Positions 35,701 to 44,619 of a DNA stretch of 64,000 bases are shown here, one piece after another. The position numbers and the translations under genes were made by a program. Numbering within the stretch: position 1 is the stretch's first letter; each line of letters opens with the position of its first letter. This stretch comes from Mesorhizobium sp. dw_380 (GTDB lineage: Bacteria; Pseudomonadota; Alphaproteobacteria; Rhizobiales; Rhizobiaceae): the NCBI RefSeq assembly GCF_018588885.1, contig NZ_JAFFIW010000015.1:62001-126000 (forward strand), written 5' to 3'. A model generated the notes under the pieces. The model was not told where the DNA came from, made no database searches, and saw only the letters and a program-made list of their open reading frames with translations.

Positions 35701-38700
35701 GCTTTCGTTGCCTTCTTCTTTGCCCTGTTCTGGATCGGCTCGCCGGCGATCGCCAGCTGGATCAGCCGCTCGGCCGAAACCGAGGATCGGCTGCGCATTT
35801 CGCAGGCCGATATCCATACGCTGCGCACCGTGGCGCGGCGCACCTGGCATTATTTCGAGACCTTCGTCACCGCGGAGCATCACAGCCTGCCGCCGGACAA
35901 TTTCCAGGAAAGCCCGGCACCGGTCGTGGCGCCGCGGACGTCTCCGACCAATATCGGCGTCTATCTTCTGTCGGTCGTATCGGCGCGCGATTTCGGCTGG
36001 ATCAGCCTGTCCGATGCCATCACCCGCATCGACGCCACGATGACCACCATAGAGAGCATGCCGCGCAGCCGCGGCCATCTCTTCAACTGGTACGACACCA
36101 CGACGCTGAAGCCGCTCTACCCGCTCTATATTTCGGCTGTCGACAGCGGCAATCTCGCCGGTCACCTGGTGGCGGTGGCTGCTGCCTGCGCCGAGTGGGC
36201 CGAAGCCCCTTCCGTTCACCTCCAGGGCGATTTCGAAGGCATTCTCGATACGGTGACCATTCTGAGCGAAAGCCTTGATGAGTTGCCCGACGACCGCCGC
36301 CAGCTTAGGCCTCTGCGCCAGCGTCTCATTGACCGCCTCGACGGCATGCGGCGCGCCGTCGATACGATCAAGGCACAGCCGGAAATGGCCTCGATCCGCA
36401 CCATCAACCTCGCCGTGCTGGCCGGCGAGATCCGCAAGCTCGCCACCGCCATCCACACCGAGGCGGCATCGCCCCAGAGCGATGTCATCGTCGACTGGGC
36501 GGCGAGACTGGAAGCCACTTGCGAGGCGCATGTCCACGATGCCCACAGCGACGACAATGCCGTCGAAGCGCTGCGCGCCAAGCTCCTGACCCTGCGCGAG
36601 CGCACGCGCCGCTTCGCCTTCGAGATGGAATTCTCCTTCCTGATGCGGCCGGAGCGCAAGCTGCTGTCGATCGGCTACCGGGTCGAGGAACACCAACTCG
36701 ACGAAAGCTGCTACGACCTTCTCGCCTCCGAGGCGCGACTGACCAGCCTGTTCGCCATTGCCAAGGGCGACCTGCCGACCGAGCACTGGTTCCGGCTCGG
36801 CCGCCCGATCGTCGAAATCGGCTTCAAAGGCGCGCTGATGTCCTGGTCGGGCTCGATGTTCGAGTACCTGATGCCGCCGCTGGTGATGAAGGAGCCGCAA
36901 GGCTCGATCTTGAACCAGACCAGCAAGCTGATCATCAAGCGCCAGATTCAGTACGGCCGCCAGAAGAACGTGCCGTGGGGCGTTTCGGAAGCGGCCTATA
37001 ACGCCCGCGACCGGGAACTGACCTATCAGTACACCAATTTCGGCGTGCCTGGCCTTGGGCTGAAACGCGGCCTTGGCCAGAACACGGTGATTGCGCCCTA
37101 TGCGACCATCCTGGCGGCGCAGTTCAACCCGCGCGAAGCCGTGCAGAACCTTGCGCGGCTGCGTGAAATCGGCGCGCTTGGCCGCCACGGCTTCTACGAC
37201 GCGGTCGACTTCACGCCGCAGCGCGTGCCGGAAGGCACCAATCATGCCGTGGTGCAGAATTACATGGCGCACCATTCGGGCATGTCGATCGCCGCCGTCG
37301 CCGACGCCATCTTCGAGGGCCGCCTGCGCGATCGCTTCCACAGCGATCCGGTCATTGAATCGGCCGAACTGCTGTTGCAGGAGAGGGCGCCGCGCGACAT
37401 CCCGACGGCGACCGTCCGCACCGAAGCGGACGAGCGCTCCAAGGACGAGACCGAAACCGAGAGCCCCGACACCCGCATCGTGCTCGATCCGCCGCGGGCG
37501 CTGCGTTCGACCAATGTGATGTCGAACGGCCGCTATTCGGTGATGGTGACGGCGACCGGCTCTGGCTACAGCCGCTGGGGCGATCTTTCCGTCACACGCT
37601 GGCAGCCCGATCCGGTCGAGGACCGGCTCGGCTCCTACATTTTCCTCCGCGACGTTGCCACCGGCGACTGGTGGTCGGCGACTTCAGAGCCCAAGCGCGC
37701 GGCCGAGGAAAAGACGCAGACCCTGTTCTCCGACGACAAGGCGAGTTTCGTCAAAACGGTCGGTACATTGCGCTCCGAGGTCGAATGCATCGTCATCTCG
37801 GAAGGCAATGGCGAGGGTCGCAGGGTCACGCTCTACAATGAGAGCACATCCGATCGTTACATCGAAGTGACGTCCTTTGCCGAGCTGGTGCTGGGCTGGG
37901 AGGCCTCCGACAACGCGCATCCGGCCTTCTCGAAGATGTTCGTGGAAACGGAAATCGCCGCCAACAATGGCGCGATCTTCGCCACGCGCCGCAAGCGCGA
38001 AGCCAGCGAGCCCGACGTCACCCTGGTGCATTTCGTCACCGATCCGTCCGGACCGGCGCGTGATGCCGAGGCCGAGACCGACAGGCGCGCCTTCATCGGC
38101 CGTGGCCGCACCATCGTCGATGCCGCCGCTTTTGATCCAGGCGCCAGGCTCGGCGGCCGTTCCGGCTTCACGCTCGATCCAATCGCCTCGCTGCGCCGCC
38201 AGGTGCGCGTGCCCGCCAACAAGAAGATATCGCTGACCTTCTGGACCGTCGTCGGGGCCAACCGCGCCGAGCTGGAAGAAGCCATCGGCCGGCTCGATCA
38301 TCAGGAGAGCTTTGCCCGCCAGGCCATGCTCGCCTGGACGCGCAGCCAGGTGCAGACCCGCCACATGGGCCTCAGTCTGACCGATGCCGCCAATGTGCAG
38401 AAACTGGCGCGCTATTTGATCTATCCGGATCCGTTCCTGCGCCTGCCGGCCGAATCCATCGCTTCGGGCCTGGGCAAGCAGTCCAGCCTGTGGCCGACCA
38501 GCATTTCGGGCGATTTCCCGATCTTTCTGGTCAGGATCGGCGACGTCGCCGATCTGGAAATCGTTGCCCAGGCGCTGCGCTTCCAGGAATATATGCGCAC
38601 CCGCGGCATGATGATCGACTTCGTCGTCGTCAACGAGCAGGCCTCGTCCTATGTCCAGGATCTGCAGCGCGCGGTCGAGACGCTGTGCGAAAACAGCCGT

Positions 38701-41388
38701 CTGCGCGGCAAGGAACTAGGCCCCCGACAGCACATTTTCGCGGTGCGCCGCGATTTGATGGAAGAGACCACCTACAGGACGCTGCTCGCCGTCGCCCGGG
38801 TCGTGCTGCATACGCGCAACGGCACCATCTTCGATCAGATCGAGCGGGCCGAGGCGGCTGCCCTGCAGGCGCGCGACGGGGTGCAGCTGGCCGGATTGCT
38901 GACGCCGCGCGAAATTTCGGCGCCCACGCCCATGACGCACGCATATGCTTCGCAGGCGGTGGTGGATGCCAGCGCCGATGGCACCGGCCTCAACCAGTGG
39001 AACGGCTTTGGCGGTTTCGACGGCGACGGTCGGCACTATGTGGTGCGTCTGGCAGGCCTGCGCACCACGCCGCAGCCCTGGATCAATGTCGTCGCCAACG
39101 CCTCGTTCGGCTTCCACACCTCGGCCGAAGGGGCCGCCTTCACCTGGAGCCGCAACAGCCGCGACTACCAGCTGACGCCGTGGTCGAATGATCCGGTCTC
39201 GAACCGGCCGGGTGAGGGCATCTATATATACGACCAGGCCAGCGGCAGGGCGTTCTCGCCGATCGCCGCAGTGGTGCGCGATCCCTCGATGACCTACGAA
39301 GCCTGGCACGGCCAGGGCTTCTCGACCTTCCGCTCCAGGCGTGGGCCGCTGTCGATGGACCTGACCCATGTAGTCGACCCGGTCGATCCGGTGAAGATTT
39401 CACGGCTGCGCATCCAGAATTCCGGCTCGGTGCCGGCGCGGCTGCGCGTTTATGCCTATGCCGAATGGGTGCTTGGCGGGCATCGCTCTCGCACTGCGGC
39501 AACCATCGTGCCGTCCCGCGACGGGGCGACCGGCGCATTGCTGGCGCAAAACCCCTACGGGCTCGATTTCAGCGAGCGGGTGGCCTTCCTCGCCGCCGAT
39601 GCCGGTGTCCATTCGGTGACATCGGACCGCGCCGAGTTCCTCGGCCGGCATGGGTCCAGCGAGCTGCCGCAGGCGGTGATGAGCGGTGCGGCGCTGTCCG
39701 GCCGTGTCGAGGCCGGAGACGATCCCTGCGCGGCGATCGCCCGCGACGTCGAGATCCCGGCCGGCGGCGACGTCACGCTGCTCTGGCTGCTTGGCGATGC
39801 CGATTCCCCTGCGCAGGCGAGCACGCTGGTGCAGAAGCACCGGGGCCAGGATTTCGACCAGCGCCTGGCCCACAACGAGCGCGAATGGCGCGGTTTCCTC
39901 GACACCATCCAGGTCGAGACGCCGGACAAGGCGCTCGATGCCATGGTCAATCACTGGCTGCCCTATCAAAGCCTTGCCTGCCGCATCCGCGCCCGCTCGG
40001 CCTTCTATCAGGCGAGCGGTGCCTTCGGCTTCCGCGATCAGTTGCAGGACACTCTGGCGCTGCTGGCGCACGATCCGACGCTGGCGCGCGACCAGATCCT
40101 CAACGCCGCGCGGCGGCAGTTCCCGGAGGGCGATGTGCAGCATTGGTGGCTGCCGCGCACCGGGGCAGGCGTGCGCACCTTGATCTCCGATGACGTGGTC
40201 TGGCTGGCCCACGCCACGGCGCGCTATCTGACGGTGACCGGCGACGCCGGCATCCTGAAGGAGCAACTGCCCTTCATCGATGGGCAGGCGCTGGGCGAGG
40301 GCGAGCACGATGCCTTTTTCACCCCGGAAATCTCCAAGAAGACGGTGTCGCTCTACGACCATTGCGCGCGTGCGCTCGACCTTGCCATCAAGCGCAGCAG
40401 TCCTGCCGGCCTGCCGCTGATCCTTGGCGGCGACTGGAACGACGGCATGAACCGTGTCGGCGAGCACGGCAAGGGCGAGAGCGTCTGGCTGGGCTGGTTC
40501 CTGCTGAAGACGTTGGGCGATTTCGCACCCGTCGCCAAGGCAGAGGGCGACAGCAAGCGCGCGCAGGCCTGGGCAAAGCATGCCGATGCGCTGAAGCGGG
40601 CGCTTGAAAGCACCGCATGGGACGGCGAATGGTACCGGCGCGGCAGCTTCGACGACGGCACGCTTTTGGGCTCCCGAACGTCGCAGGAGTGCAGGATCGA
40701 TTCCATCGCCCAATCCTGGAGCGTGCTTTCAGGCGAGGGCGACCCGGCGCGGTCGACGACGGCCATGCAGCAGGCGACGAAGCTGCTCGTCGACGACAAG
40801 CTCAAGATCGTCAAGCTGTTCACGCCACCCTTCTCGAAGACGCAGAAGGATCCCGGCTATATCAAGAGCTATCCGCCCGGCGTGCGCGAGAATGGCGGCC
40901 AGTACACCCACGCCGCCACCTGGTTCGTCATTGCGTTGGCCGAGATGGGGCAGACCGACGAAGCCTATCGCTGCTTCTCGATGCTGAACCCGGTCAACCA
41001 CGCATTCGACGAGGCCTCGGCCGAGCACTATCGTGTCGAGCCCTATGTGGTCGCGGCCGATATCTATGCCGGAGACGACAAGGCAGGCCGCGGCGGCTGG
41101 ACCTGGTACACCGGCTCGGCAGGCTGGCTTTACCGAGCGGCGGTCGAAGGCATTCTCGGCATAGAACGGCGCGGCAAGCAGATCACGTTACGGCCCAAAC
41201 TGCCCAGCCACTGGGATGGCTACCAGGCATCGCTCAAGATGCTCGGCGCCGAGGTCAAGGTTCATGTCATCCGCGACAAAAAGGCCAAGACCATCTCGCT
41301 CGAAGTCGATGGTTCGAAAACAAAGTCCGCGTCCTTCGAACCTAAAGCTGGCGGTCAGACCGAGGTCGTGGTCAAGATACCCGCGTGA
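32800..41388 (+). CDS. ndvB: Cyclic beta-1,2-glucan synthase NdvB/ChvB
   Basis: This 2862-aa inner-membrane enzyme starts, extends, length-controls and cyclises periplasmic beta-1,2-glucan from UDP-glucose. An N-terminal cytoplasmic region of about 415 residues leads into membrane segments (about 420-475). The GT84 glucosyltransferase domain contains LDADTRTTRDAV (about 634-645) and RHHRWARGDWQL. Further membrane segments lie near 825-860, 885-905 and 945-985. Next come a glucoamylase-like domain (about 1330-1530), two carbohydrate-binding regions and a C-terminal GH94 phosphorylase domain with GGDWNDGMN (about 2540). It is the expected length for a rhizobial NdvB, and ndvA follows. The product matters for osmotic adaptation and plant infection. 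Confidence 0.97.
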   Translation: MNIQTNPAQIEKTSASFPAITEEPIRSTFLPEERLRLLGESLAKGDLADLFGLIPFDFQARIRDSAKKILEVYRSTNAAQAKGETITPAAQWLLDNNYLVEETIFQVKRDLPRRFYRQLPKLKLPDGGSVPRALALAWTYVAHSDSSVSATMFKSIVQGFQSVEPLKIGELWALPSLLRFVLIENLRRLAVRVNRTRQMRQIANDVADKVLATDDSADRQAILANFSTHAQDTTFATQLLYRLRDGSQNAGKALEWLEGELEKTGSDAEEIIISEHHTLSSGNVTTGNIIRGLRLINDIDWTVWFEGVSRIDTVLRERTDFAALDFFSRDQYRTAIEELARRSNLSEYRVAEKAIELAGHTTAEAGLDSGEEGDALIASAHTDVGFYLVGPRRLELEKAIGYRPTISQTVKRTFGKTGWLGIVLPVFALTVLLLVLTGNALANLGLSVPSIVLMLALFAVPASEGALAFFNTVVSLFLKPTRLIGYDYRHGVPPEARTLVVVPSLIGSRDDVEENIRNIEVHYLANLAEEIHFALLSDWPDSKIEIDAADAEILEYARAEIARLNARYPSEGAPRFYILHRRRLYNAAQGCWMGWERKRGKLHELDLLLRGDSDTTFLPLEVPLPEKVVHVMTLDADTRTTRDAVSSLVGKLCHPLNRPHFDATKRVVTAGYTILQPRITASLTSGDEASFFQRVFSANRGLDPYVFAVSDLYQDVFGDGSFTGKGLYHVDAFEAALQGRIEENTILSHDLLEGALARSALVTDVELVEDYPTRYSVDASRHHRWARGDWQLLGFILDPRSGVPALSRWKMVDNLRRSLTPIFWVMAAIAGWTLLPFTQAAQWQALLILSLFMAPTFDVVNAILPKSGDQTPRGHFSALARDVAFGTAMVALKIVLMAHNAWMMGDAIVRTLYRLFVSRQNLLEWRTASQAHKAGDNDVGSYYGMMYGAVIIGFVGLAIPVLADSTGAFVAFFFALFWIGSPAIASWISRSAETEDRLRISQADIHTLRTVARRTWHYFETFVTAEHHSLPPDNFQESPAPVVAPRTSPTNIGVYLLSVVSARDFGWISLSDAITRIDATMTTIESMPRSRGHLFNWYDTTTLKPLYPLYISAVDSGNLAGHLVAVAAACAEWAEAPSVHLQGDFEGILDTVTILSESLDELPDDRRQLRPLRQRLIDRLDGMRRAVDTIKAQPEMASIRTINLAVLAGEIRKLATAIHTEAASPQSDVIVDWAARLEATCEAHVHDAHSDDNAVEALRAKLLTLRERTRRFAFEMEFSFLMRPERKLLSIGYRVEEHQLDESCYDLLASEARLTSLFAIAKGDLPTEHWFRLGRPIVEIGFKGALMSWSGSMFEYLMPPLVMKEPQGSILNQTSKLIIKRQIQYGRQKNVPWGVSEAAYNARDRELTYQYTNFGVPGLGLKRGLGQNTVIAPYATILAAQFNPREAVQNLARLREIGALGRHGFYDAVDFTPQRVPEGTNHAVVQNYMAHHSGMSIAAVADAIFEGRLRDRFHSDPVIESAELLLQERAPRDIPTATVRTEADERSKDETETESPDTRIVLDPPRALRSTNVMSNGRYSVMVTATGSGYSRWGDLSVTRWQPDPVEDRLGSYIFLRDVATGDWWSATSEPKRAAEEKTQTLFSDDKASFVKTVGTLRSEVECIVISEGNGEGRRVTLYNESTSDRYIEVTSFAELVLGWEASDNAHPAFSKMFVETEIAANNGAIFATRRKREASEPDVTLVHFVTDPSGPARDAEAETDRRAFIGRGRTIVDAAAFDPGARLGGRSGFTLDPIASLRRQVRVPANKKISLTFWTVVGANRAELEEAIGRLDHQESFARQAMLAWTRSQVQTRHMGLSLTDAANVQKLARYLIYPDPFLRLPAESIASGLGKQSSLWPTSISGDFPIFLVRIGDVADLEIVAQALRFQEYMRTRGMMIDFVVVNEQASSYVQDLQRAVETLCENSRLRGKELGPRQHIFAVRRDLMEETTYRTLLAVARVVLHTRNGTIFDQIERAEAAALQARDGVQLAGLLTPREISAPTPMTHAYASQAVVDASADGTGLNQWNGFGGFDGDGRHYVVRLAGLRTTPQPWINVVANASFGFHTSAEGAAFTWSRNSRDYQLTPWSNDPVSNRPGEGIYIYDQASGRAFSPIAAVVRDPSMTYEAWHGQGFSTFRSRRGPLSMDLTHVVDPVDPVKISRLRIQNSGSVPARLRVYAYAEWVLGGHRSRTAATIVPSRDGATGALLAQNPYGLDFSERVAFLAADAGVHSVTSDRAEFLGRHGSSELPQAVMSGAALSGRVEAGDDPCAAIARDVEIPAGGDVTLLWLLGDADSPAQASTLVQKHRGQDFDQRLAHNEREWRGFLDTIQVETPDKALDAMVNHWLPYQSLACRIRARSAFYQASGAFGFRDQLQDTLALLAHDPTLARDQILNAARRQFPEGDVQHWWLPRTGAGVRTLISDDVVWLAHATARYLTVTGDAGILKEQLPFIDGQALGEGEHDAFFTPEISKKTVSLYDHCARALDLAIKRSSPAGLPLILGGDWNDGMNRVGEHGKGESVWLGWFLLKTLGDFAPVAKAEGDSKRAQAWAKHADALKRALESTAWDGEWYRRGSFDDGTLLGSRTSQECRIDSIAQSWSVLSGEGDPARSTTAMQQATKLLVDDKLKIVKLFTPPFSKTQKDPGYIKSYPPGVRENGGQYTHAATWFVIALAEMGQTDEAYRCFSMLNPVNHAFDEASAEHYRVEPYVVAADIYAGDDKAGRGGWTWYTGSAGWLYRAAVEGILGIERRGKQITLRPKLPSHWDGYQASLKMLGAEVKVHVIRDKKAKTISLEVDGSKTKSASFEPKAGGQTEVVVKIPA

Positions 41389-41408
41389 AATCAAAAGTTT
41401 AGGTTGTG

Positions 41409-41436
41409 TCTCGCGCGCCCTTGGTGGCGCGCGAGA
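41409..41436 (+). terminator. Strong hairpin after ndvB
   Basis: TCTCGCGCGCC and its exact complement form an 11-bp stem with a 6-base loop, 20 bases after the ndvB stop. No long T-run follows, so it may be a 3'-end stabiliser rather than a strict intrinsic terminator. Confidence 0.6.
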
Positions 41437-41758
41437 TCGCGCGCTGTTTACTTGCGCGTGGCCGTTGGCGGCGTAGGCTGCATTCCATCCGATCGGCCGG
41501 ACACGATCGCTGTGATTAAAAATGTGGCACTGCTCGTCTGCTGCCACGATTTTGCCGCAAGGCTGACATTTCACCTTTTATCTCAAACCGTTAGGTGATC
41601 ACGCCAGATTTCGCATCGTCGTCATCTTTTGTTCGCTAAATGGGAACGGAAGCGATAGACGGGCATTGTTTTGCGACGCGTCAACCGTTACGTGTCAATA
41701 AATGGTGCAGTGCACAATATCGGGTTGGGCACAATAGAGAGTTAGCGGAGTAGCTGAA
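41437..41758. other. Gene-free spacer between ndvB and ndvA
   Basis: This 322-base stretch is richer in A/T than its flanks. It holds two AACCGTTA units (41586 and 41683, same strand) and two GCACAATA units (41712 and 41729) just before the ndvA start. No convincing ORF or RNA was recognised. It probably carries the ndvA promoter. Confidence 0.5.
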
Positions 41759-43531
41759 GTGTCACTTCTGCAGATCTATTGGAGAGCGTTGGGCTATCTG
41801 GCCGCCGACAGGAAGCGCGTCGCGCTGATCTGCGGCGCCAATGTCACGCTGGCCATCATCGCGATCCTCGAGCCGATCATGTTCGGTCGGGTGATCGATG
41901 CGATTTCCGCTCACGGCTCGGTGTTCTCGACCCTCGCTTTGTGGGCCGGCCTTGGTGCTTTCAACATTATCGCTTTCGTTCTGGTGGCGCGCGGCGCCGA
42001 CCGTTTTGCCCATGCCCGCCGCAGCGAGGTGCTGTGCCAGTCGTTCGAGCGCGTGATCACCATGCCGCTCGCCTGGCATCATCAGCGCGGCACGTCGAAC
42101 GCCCTGCACACGCTGCTGCGCGCCGTCGAGACGCTGTTCAGCCTGTGGCTCGAATTCATGCGCCAGCATCTGTCCACCGCCGTCGCTCTGGTCCTGCTGA
42201 TCCCGACGGCCATCAGCATGGACCTGCGCATGTCGATGGTGCTGCTCGCGCTCGGCGTGCTCTATGTCGGTATCGGCCGGCTGGTGATGAAGCGCACCAA
42301 GGAAGGTCAGGCCGCCGTCGAGCGCCACTATCACAAGGTGTTCGCACATGTGACGGACTCGGTGAGCAACGTCGCCGTGCTGCAGAGCTACAACCGCCTC
42401 GGCCATGAAGCCGATACGCTGCGCCGCTATGTCAAGAACCTGCTCGACGCACAGAACCCGGTGCTCGACTGGTGGGCGATGGCCAATGCGCTGCACCGCC
42501 TGTCGTCGACCATCTCGATGATGGTGGTGCTTCTGATCGGCGCGTATCTGGTCACCCATGGCCAGCTGCGCATCGGCGACGTCATCGCCTTCACCGGCTT
42601 TGCCACCCTGCTGATCGCTCGTCTCGACCAGATGTCGGCTTTCGCCAACCAGATCTCGGAGGCCCGCGCCAAGCTCGAGGACTTCTACCATTTCGAGGAC
42701 TCTGCGGCCGACGCCGCCGAGCCGGATGGCCTGCGTGACCTCACCAACGTCACCGGCCATGTCCGGTTCGAGAATGTCGGCTTCGAGTTCGCCAATTCGG
42801 GCCATGGCATCGAGGATGTGTCATTCGAGGTGCAGGCCGGCCAGACCGTTGCCATCGTCGGACCGACGGGTGCGGGCAAGACCACACTCATCAATCTGCT
42901 GCAGCGCGTCTTCTCGCCGTCCAGCGGCCGTATCCTGATCGACGGCGTCGATACCCGCAACGTGACCCGCAAGTCGCTGCGCCATTCGATCGCCACCGTC
43001 TTCCAGGATGCCGGGCTTCTCAACCGTTCGATCGAGGACAACATCCGTGTCGGCCGCGCCGATGCGACCAACGACGAGATCCATGCCGCCGCCAATGCGG
43101 CCGCCGCGCAGGACTTCATCCTGGCCAAGAGCAATGGCTACGACACGGTGGTCGGCGAACGCGGCGGTCAGCTATCGGGCGGCGAGCGCCAGCGCATCGC
43201 CATCGCCCGCGCCGTGCTGAAGGACGCGCCGATCCTGGTGCTCGACGAGGCGACCAGCGCGCTCGACGTCGAGACCGAGGACCGCGTCAAGGGAGCGATC
43301 GACGAACTCAGGCGCGACCGCACCACCTTCATCATCGCCCACCGCCTGACCACCGTTCGCGACGCCGATCTGGTCGTGTTCATGGACAAGGGCAGGGTGG
43401 TCGAAATGGGCGGCTTCGCCGAACTGTCGCTGCGCAACGGCCGCTTCGCCAGCCTGCTGCGCGCCGGCGGCCTGCTCAACGACGAGGAAGTCCGTCGCCT
43501 CAGCCGCTCGGTCCAGGGCGAGGCCGCTTAA
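41759..43531 (+). CDS. ndvA: Beta-1,2-glucan exporter NdvA/ChvA (ABC transporter)
   Basis: This 590-aa fused permease-ATPase exports cyclic beta-1,2-glucan to the periplasm. Six membrane segments lie within the first 310 residues. The ATPase part has Walker A GPTGAGKTT (about residue 368), signature LSGGERQR (about 470) and Walker B ILVLDEATSALD (about 490). The start is GTG at 41759. It follows ndvB in the same direction, which supports the assignment over other exporter families. Confidence 0.96.
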   Translation: MSLLQIYWRALGYLAADRKRVALICGANVTLAIIAILEPIMFGRVIDAISAHGSVFSTLALWAGLGAFNIIAFVLVARGADRFAHARRSEVLCQSFERVITMPLAWHHQRGTSNALHTLLRAVETLFSLWLEFMRQHLSTAVALVLLIPTAISMDLRMSMVLLALGVLYVGIGRLVMKRTKEGQAAVERHYHKVFAHVTDSVSNVAVLQSYNRLGHEADTLRRYVKNLLDAQNPVLDWWAMANALHRLSSTISMMVVLLIGAYLVTHGQLRIGDVIAFTGFATLLIARLDQMSAFANQISEARAKLEDFYHFEDSAADAAEPDGLRDLTNVTGHVRFENVGFEFANSGHGIEDVSFEVQAGQTVAIVGPTGAGKTTLINLLQRVFSPSSGRILIDGVDTRNVTRKSLRHSIATVFQDAGLLNRSIEDNIRVGRADATNDEIHAAANAAAAQDFILAKSNGYDTVVGERGGQLSGGERQRIAIARAVLKDAPILVLDEATSALDVETEDRVKGAIDELRRDRTTFIIAHRLTTVRDADLVVFMDKGRVVEMGGFAELSLRNGRFASLLRAGGLLNDEEVRRLSRSVQGEAA

Positions 43532-43535
43532 CTTT

Positions 43536-43567
43536 TTTCCTTCTCCCACAACAAGGGGAGAAGGAAA
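43536..43567. repeat. Small hairpin repeat, CTTCTCCC family (copy 1)
   Basis: 12-bp arms (TTTCCTTCTCCC and complement) flank an ACAACAA-type loop, 5 bases after the ndvA stop. Its 26-base core is identical to that of the hairpin at 59582-59625. It could serve as a 3'-end structure for ndvA. Confidence 0.7.
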
Positions 43568-43634
43568 GTACGCTCCACTGCCTGCGACAACCGCTCGATT
43601 GCCGTGAGGCCGCCGCCGGGTTATTTAGATCGGC

Positions 43635-44393
43635 ATGAGCGACACCACTTCACGCTTGACCGGCTGGACCGATTTCGCCAACCCGACACGCTTCGTCGGG
43701 CTGGCCGACAAGATCGTCCCGTGGCTGGCAGCGATTGCGGCGCTGATCCTGGCCGTCGGCCTCTATATGAGCTTCACCGCGCCGGAGGACTTCCAGCAAG
43801 GCATCACCGTTCGCATCATGTATATCCACGTGCCTTTCGCTTGGCTCGCCATGATGTGTTACACGCTGATGGCGGTCTCGGCACTTGGCACGCTGGTCTG
43901 GCGGCATCCGCTGGCCGATGTCGCGCTGAAATCGGCGGCCCCCATTGGCGCGGTCTTCACCGCGCTGGCGTTGATCACTGGCTCGATCTGGGGCAAGCCG
44001 ATGTGGGGCACATGGTGGGTCTGGGATGCGCGGCTGACCTCGGTCTTCGTGCTGTTCCTGATGTATCTCGGCATTATCGCGCTGACCCGCGCGCTCGACG
44101 ATGCCGGACGCGCCGCCTGGGCCGCCGCCATCATCACGCTGGTCGGCTTCATCAACATCCCGATCATCAAATTCTCGGTCGACTGGTGGAACACGCTGCA
44201 CCAGCCGGCTTCGGTGTTCCGCATGGGCGGATCGGCCATCGACCCCTCGATGCTCTGGCCGCTGCTGGTCATGGCCGTCGGCTTCACGGCGCTGTTCTTC
44301 ACACTGCATTTGATGGCGATGCGCACCGAAATCCGCCGCCGCCGGGTCATCGCCATGCGACGCGTGGCGGCAAGGCAGGCGGAGCGGCCGTAG
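43635..44393 (+). CDS. ccmC: Cytochrome c biogenesis haem-handling protein CcmC
   Basis: This 252-aa membrane protein of the CcmC family has six predicted helices. The tryptophan-rich periplasmic WWD-type motif appears as GTWWVWDARLTS (about residues 120-131), and conserved His residues in IHVPFAW and TLHQPASVF bind haem. CcmC hands haem to CcmE for cytochrome c maturation. No ccmA, ccmB, ccmD, ccmE, ccmF or ccmG gene adjoins it; flanking genes are ndvA and an intergenic palindrome. It may be a separated member of the ccm set. Confidence 0.93.
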   Translation: MSDTTSRLTGWTDFANPTRFVGLADKIVPWLAAIAALILAVGLYMSFTAPEDFQQGITVRIMYIHVPFAWLAMMCYTLMAVSALGTLVWRHPLADVALKSAAPIGAVFTALALITGSIWGKPMWGTWWVWDARLTSVFVLFLMYLGIIALTRALDDAGRAAWAAAIITLVGFINIPIIKFSVDWWNTLHQPASVFRMGGSAIDPSMLWPLLVMAVGFTALFFTLHLMAMRTEIRRRRVIAMRRVAARQAERP

Positions 44394-44414
44394 GGCTGAC
44401 GCCGAGTTTCTTCA

Positions 44415-44579
44415 CACCCCCCTCTGGCCTGCCGGCCATCTCCCCCGCAAGGGGGGAGATTGGATGTCGCTTCTGCCTTCGCCAATCACCAATGTTATGA
44501 CGGCTGTAATTGAAACCCGACGACGGAGCTGCCGATCTCCCTCCTTGCGGGGAGATGGCCGGCAGGCCAGAGGGGGGTG
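44415..44579. repeat. Composite intergenic palindrome, CCCTCTGGCC family
   Basis: Inverted arms of about 45 bases (CACCCCCCTCTGGCCTGCCG... at 44415-44460 and its complement at 44534-44579) surround a 73-base middle. Each arm carries a small hairpin with a GCAAG-type loop. It lies between the convergent ccmC and aldolase-like genes. It shares design and outer sequence with 29218-29377. Confidence 0.78.
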
Positions 44580-44619
44580 CTGTCCCGCCAGCCCTTGCCG
44601 GAAGCGGTGATCAGTTCAC

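Noticed and set aside
34321..37341. 1006-aa open frame on the strand opposite ndvB
   Set aside because: High GC content leaves long stop-free antisense frames. The ndvB frame has clear protein domains across this entire stretch, and the antisense product has low-complexity composition with no motif.
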